Source of the DNA: Ceratopteris richardii
Taxonomy: Eukaryota; Streptophyta; Polypodiopsida; Polypodiales; Pteridaceae
DNA: 64,000 bases
NCBI GenBank assembly: GCA_020310875.1
Contig: CM035407.1
Location: forward strand, 220,990,496 to 221,054,495
Reading direction: 5' to 3'
Shown here: one piece after another, positions 59,915-64,000 of the stretch
Layout: each line of letters begins with the position of its first letter
How positions within the stretch are numbered: the first letter of the stretch is position 1
Made by a program: the position numbers and the translations under genes
The notes under the pieces: model-generated
Told to the model about the DNA's origin: nothing
The model's input: only the letters and a program-made list of their open reading frames with translations
Database searches by the model: none

Positions 59915-60664
59915 ATGTCTTATAGCATGGAGAGACACATAGGTAGCTCAGGAGTGGCATACCTAGAAAAACTAGAGGGACCTTACAAGACTCAACTGGA
60001 ATATATCAAGACCAACCGATTAGGTGATCGCATCTATGAGGATGGTCTAAGAAGATATGTTGTCCAAATTAAAAACCGAGATCAACCACTTGGATTAGAA
60101 TGTCCAGTAGTCAAATTTGAAAATGGATCATACATTGACAAAAAAGGCACCATGTATGTAGTCAGTAACCAGCTAGATAGAACAAATGAATTTGGTAACA
60201 TATTTCTAGAGACTGAGATGGGTGACACAGAGCAAGGGAATTTGGGAAGAGATCCAAGAACCCCTAGAGGTAAATCGATCTTAACCAAGATACTCACACC
60301 ATAATAGATTCCCTAGGATAACAAAGGTGTAGACTTGTTTTGGAATAGAGAGACTAATGAAGCCTTTTACAAGTTTAAGACCGATCAACCTAGCAAAGTA
60401 GGAAGCATTATGATATATGAATTTAAAGATCTTGACTTCCCATACAAAGTGGTCTATTTAGACAACACATCAAAGAAAGTGTTCATGGTAACGAAACCTT
60501 GTAGACATGCCTACACTTGGAAGGGCGAATTTGTTTTTCCCCAACCAAGATCCAATGTCTCTTATGGGCACCAAGGATCTAGAAGATCCCAAGCTCATGG
60601 AGCTCAGAGGGACAGAAGTAGAGATATACTTGAGGTAAGCTTTGCTAACCCAATAGGAAGATAA
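59915..60664 (+). pseudogene. unidentified ORF upstream of Ty3 gag
   Basis: One reading frame of about 250 codons from the Met at 59915 to a stop at 60664, broken only by three stops between 60302 and 60316; the frame is the same on both sides. The protein looks globular: RLGDRIYEDGLRRYVVQIKN, FENGSYIDKKGTMYVVSNQL, then DLFWNRETNEAFYKFKTDQP and SIMIYEFKDLDFPYKVVYLD, followed by a Ser/Arg-rich tail. It matches no gag, protease, RT, integrase or envelope motif known to me. The gag start lies 25 bp after its stop in another frame. It may be an extra ORF of this element, a captured host sequence or an N-terminal gag extension. Confidence 0.55.
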
Positions 60665-60689
60665 AGAAAGGGAAAAAGACACAGATAGA

Positions 60690-62603
60690 ATGGAAAACGA
60701 GAGACGTAGAGGCCCGAGGAGCCAAAAAAATGCAGATGAATTCCCTCTATTGAGGCCTAGAGAACACGCCAGAATCTTGAGGCCTACTCAACTAGTTAAA
60801 TCCATGAAGAATTGCTTCGATGGCACTGGAGATCCATACGATCATGTCGTAAATTTTAGACAAGTGTTGAGAGTTGAACACATCGAGGATATGTTCACTC
60901 AATACAATGCATTCGTTCTAACTCTCAAGAACACTGCCTTAACATGGTTTCAACCACTGCATCAAGGTCAAAATAGAAATATAGACCAGTTGCTAGAAGC
61001 CTTCATTACGGAATTCTCCAAAAGTGGCATCAAACACAACACTTCTTCGCTAATCCATATCTTTAAACAGACACCTCAAGAGATAGTGAGACTCACAGGG
61101 AGAAGATTTAGGCAATATTTGGAGAGATGTCATGTGCTAGAGTTACCAACACCAGCCAAACAAGTGGCATTATTCCTATATGGATTGTTAAGTACCAAAT
61201 TGAGATCTTATGTGTACTTAAAGGTCCCTAGATCCATAGAAGACTATGTACATGTGTGCATAAACATTGACGATAATTGAGGGGAAGAAATAGAGCTTTC
61301 AAAAATCTATAAAGATTCACATAGCTCTACTAGTCTCACTTCCAAACAATCCACATCTATCGAGGAACTTGTAGAGAAGGTAGCTCAGAAATTAGGAGTC
61401 TCTAGCAAACAGATACCTAGATTTGCCCCAATAAAATGATGATATACATGTGGAGGAAACCATATGGCTAATGTGTGTCCAATTATGGCTCAACCCCAAA
61501 TGAACCGTAACAAACAATACTGCACCATAGAAAGGAGGTACACTAATCACACTCCACAAGATTGCCCTTATAACAAGCAAGCGGTTAGGCAAAATTATCC
61601 ACAGCCATATCCACAACAAGGAAGATATCAGAACCAGTATCCTCCACAACACTATGGCAGGCCCCAACTGCCCTACCAACCATCCTATCAAGCTCAACAA
61701 AGGCCTCAGCTTGTGCTACCTTAGCAACCTCCAACTCCAACCAATGTGATTACAGTGAAGTATGCAGCAACTGAAGAAAACTTTAATAGAGCCTTAGTGT
61801 CAGCATCACCATTGATTACAGAAAGTGACCGAAGTGATCACAATTTTAACTCAACTCATATCGATAGTCCTGTGGCTTACTATATGCAGTCACTTGAGCA
61901 TAACGAGACATACAATTACAAAGACCCTAACGAACCTAGTTAGGAGCCAAAATATGCTAATGTCATGTACATAAATCCTAACTCTAGGCCCCAACCTAGA
62001 CAAATAATACCCCCAACTCCTAGAGGACCATGCTATAGATGACAGGGAGATCACTTCATTCGTGATGCCCTATACCTGCACCTACACAACCCCAATCATT
62101 GATAATTCAAGGTTTTTGTCTAGATTGTGGGAAGGAGCACTTGTTATGAGAACCTCAACAATGTACCAAAGATCACTCCTATTAATGTCCTTGGGTTAGT
62201 AGTTGATTCTACTAGAAGTGTGACCTCCACTACCCCAATGCAAGTGGTCACAAGAGCTAAGGCATTACAACAAAACCAAGAATTATGCCAAGAAAAGAGT
62301 TCAGAGGTTAGTGAGACCAAGAGCCTAACCAAGAAGAGGACAAGAGCTTGGAGAGAAAGTCGCAAACGAATAAAGAGACAATGGGCAAAGAAGATGAATG
62401 ACCTTGAGTAAAGCCTAAGAGAAACAAAGGCCAATATAATTGACATCACATCTCAAACGCACTCTCACACATCACTACCACCACCAACCCAACCACCATC
62501 CAATCAACCTCACATAACCCCACCACCATCTAGAGTAGGATCAGTCTTAGCAGATCCCACTCCCGAGGACCTGGACATGATGCTTAAAGCATATCAAGCT
62601 AGA
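60690..62603 (+). pseudogene. Ty3-type gag with repeated zinc knuckles, truncated before protease
   Basis: The frame opens at 60690 and is kept with few shifts to 62603. Retrotrans_gag domain: CFDGTGDPYDHVVNFRQVL, FVLTLKNTALTWFQPLHQGQ, LLEAFITEFSK, RRFRQYLERCHVLEL and VALFLYGLLSTKLRSYVYLK. Zinc-knuckle remnants: near 61440-61475 xYTCGGNHMANVC (first Cys now TGA), 61525 RYTNHTPQDCP, 62031 CYRxQGDHFIRD (second Cys now TGA), 62117 CLDCGKEHLL in a shifted frame. A Gln/Tyr/Pro-rich stretch lies at 61590-61720. The VVTRAKA segment that precedes protease in plant Ty3 elements is at 62248. Copia copy A3 then cuts it at 62604. Confidence 0.82.
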
Positions 62604-64000
62604 CCTTGGGATCAAACAACCCAAGTAGCCGAGTACCACTCAAGTAGCGAAAGATGCGCTTAACCGCCTTCCAATGCGTGACTCCTCGGCAATGCATAAA
62701 CCTGCTCATATGTGAGACAGCAAACTGAATATCTGGCCGAGTAATGCATAAGTAAATCAAGCATCCAACAGCCTGCTGATAGAGAACAACATCAAATGCA
62801 TCTCCAGCATCATGAAGACTCAATCGTAAACCTGTCTCCATAGGAGTGGCAATAGGCTTACAGTCTTCAAGGCCAAAACGCTGCAATAATGTGTCAATAT
62901 ATTTCATTTGACACAAAGCCATTCCACCACCAACTTCCATAAACTGAATGCCCAAATAGTGATGCAAATGCCCCAAATCAGACATCTCAAATGAGGCATG
63001 CAAATCAACCTTGAAATCAGCAATATGCTTCTCAATAGGACCAGTGAGCAGCATGTCATCAACATAGACAACAATGATCAGAAGCACATCATTAGCACGC
63101 TTAACATATAAGGTGCTTTCAGTTGGACTGTTCACAAAACCATGTGCAACCAGATAGGCATGTATCTTCTCATACCAAGCACGTGGTGCTTGCTTTAAAC
63201 CATATAATGCCTTCTTTAACATGCACACCTGATTTTCATGCCCTTTCTCCACAAAGCCACAGGGCTGAAAAACATACACTTCTTCATGCAAGTCACCATT
63301 CAAAAATGCTGTTTTAATGTCTAACCGATGTACATTCCAACCATGATGGGCTGCAAGTGCACAAATGCTTTGAACACTAGTCATACGGCATGTAGGTGAA
63401 AAGGTCTCATGAAAATCAATGCCTCTTTCTTGCGCATAACCCTTTGCAACAAGCCTAGCCTTATACCTGTCAACTGTACCATCAGGTTTACGCTTCAGCT
63501 TGTATACCCACTTAGTGCCAATGGCCTTCTTGCCAGGAGGCAAGTCACATAAGGACCATGTACCATTCTTCATTATAGCATCATATTCAGATTGCATGGC
63601 AGCCATCCAATTTTCTGAATTATGTGCTTCATCAAAAGAAACAGGCTCATTCTCATCACAGAGACTAGACGCAGCCATAGCATAGCAATCTGATGCAAAG
63701 GAGGCACTATGAGAGCCTGAATGAGTACGATATGACAAAGGTGTATCTAATTTGCTGTCACGCAAAGTCTGCACCAACCATTTTGGCATAGTTTTTGCCT
63801 GCTCAATATCAGCTCTCTCATCAACAAGTGCATCATGTAAATCTACATCAGAAATAGAATGATCTGCATCATCATATGAAACGTGCAAAGGCTGAGAAGT
63901 TGCCTCATTAGGACCAGCACTAGACTGTCCACCTGTAAAAAGAGGCATCAACGTATCATACATGTCTTTGGAGCTAACAGATGTCTCCTTAGTACATGAA
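62599..64000 (-). CDS. copia pol polyprotein (linker and RT), 5' and 3' truncated
   Basis: Open on the minus strand from the window edge to a stop at 62599, past the junction. It begins in SCTKETSVSSKDMYD of the linker and holds the full RT: GTKWVYKLKRKPDGTVDRYK, ARLVAKGYAQERGIDFHETF, LDIKTAFLNGDLHEEVYVFQ, QAPRAWYEKIHAYLVAHGF, catalytic YVDDMLLTG, HHYLGIQFMEVGGG and PDIQFAVSHMSRFMH. There is no internal stop. It keeps the residues that A1 has lost (AAMQSEYDA and HEEVYV). RNase H is absent, so no complete polyprotein can be made from this copy. Confidence 0.92.
   Translation of the reverse strand, partial: SCTKETSVSSKDMYDTLMPLFTGGQSSAGPNEATSQPLHVSYDDADHSISDVDLHDALVDERADIEQAKTMPKWLVQTLRDSKLDTPLSYRTHSGSHSASFASDCYAMAASSLCDENEPVSFDEAHNSENWMAAMQSEYDAIMKNGTWSLCDLPPGKKAIGTKWVYKLKRKPDGTVDRYKARLVAKGYAQERGIDFHETFSPTCRMTSVQSICALAAHHGWNVHRLDIKTAFLNGDLHEEVYVFQPCGFVEKGHENQVCMLKKALYGLKQAPRAWYEKIHAYLVAHGFVNSPTESTLYVKRANDVLLIIVVYVDDMLLTGPIEKHIADFKVDLHASFEMSDLGHLHHYLGIQFMEVGGGMALCQMKYIDTLLQRFGLEDCKPIATPMETGLRLSLHDAGDAFDVVLYQQAVGCLIYLCITRPDIQFAVSHMSRFMHCRGVTHWKAVKRIFRYLSGTRLLGLFDPKV
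62604..64000 (-). mobile_element. Ty1/copia element, family A copy A3 (partial)
   Basis: Runs off the right edge; on the minus strand it enters in the integrase-RT linker and ends within the RT-RNase H boundary at 62604, where it meets the Ty3 gag sequence. RNase H, polypurine tract and LTR are missing, so this end is a truncation or recombination point rather than an element end. It is inverted relative to A1. Confidence 0.92.

Overview
The window reads as nuclear DNA of a land plant with a large, AT-rich, transposon-filled genome. Evidence: Ty1/copia and Ty3 retroelements of plant type, a CACTA-type and a hAT-type DNA transposon, TTTAGGG-like motifs, a plant-type tRNA-Ala gene, and a five-exon ribosomal protein gene whose protein is close to plant uL5/RPL11. 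The 5S-like sequence and some retroelement families would fit a seed-free plant such as a fern or lycophyte, but that is only an impression. Nothing bacterial, organellar or CRISPR-like was seen.

Layout. 0-2.7 kb: 3' part of a near-intact copia element (family A, copy A1) with its 3' LTR. 2.8-5.8 kb: a fragment of a CACTA end, an intact tRNA-Ala(UGC), then plain AT-rich DNA. 5.8-10.2 kb: a CACTA-type element with paired termini, sub-terminal repeats, large microsatellites, telomere-like motifs and a decayed exon-like frame. 10.6-11.25 kb: 5'-truncated LINE. 11.7-12.8 kb: degenerate tandem and tetranucleotide repeats. 12.9-17.6 kb: a copia element (A2) whose two LTRs belong to different families. 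17.6-18.7 kb: hAT transposase remnant. 21.2-21.8 kb: Ty3 gag remnant. 22.1-26.4 kb: copia element C with LTR, primer-binding site, gag and pol, and a 5S-rRNA-like Pol III sequence in its leader. 26.4-30.1 kb: shattered Ty3 sequence with three protease remnants. 32.4-34.6 kb: copia fragments. 35.0-39.3 kb: copia element D. 40-42 kb: an old ~170-190 bp repeat array. 43.4-49.8 kb: a run of local tandem duplications. 50.6-53.0 kb: the RPL11 gene on the minus strand. 54.5-57.1 kb: family A and Ty3 remnants. 59.9-62.6 kb: a Ty3 element with an unidentified frame upstream of gag. 62.6-64 kb: family A copy A3, in the opposite orientation to A1.

Only two genes look functional: the tRNA-Ala gene and RPL11. 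RPL11 has all splice sites, an uninterrupted 183-codon frame and a telo-box upstream. Everything else recognisable is mobile-element sequence, mostly broken by stops, frameshifts and deletions. A1 and A3 are nearly free of disabling changes and very alike, so family A moved most recently. The family calls come from motif reading by eye; no database search or alignment program was used.
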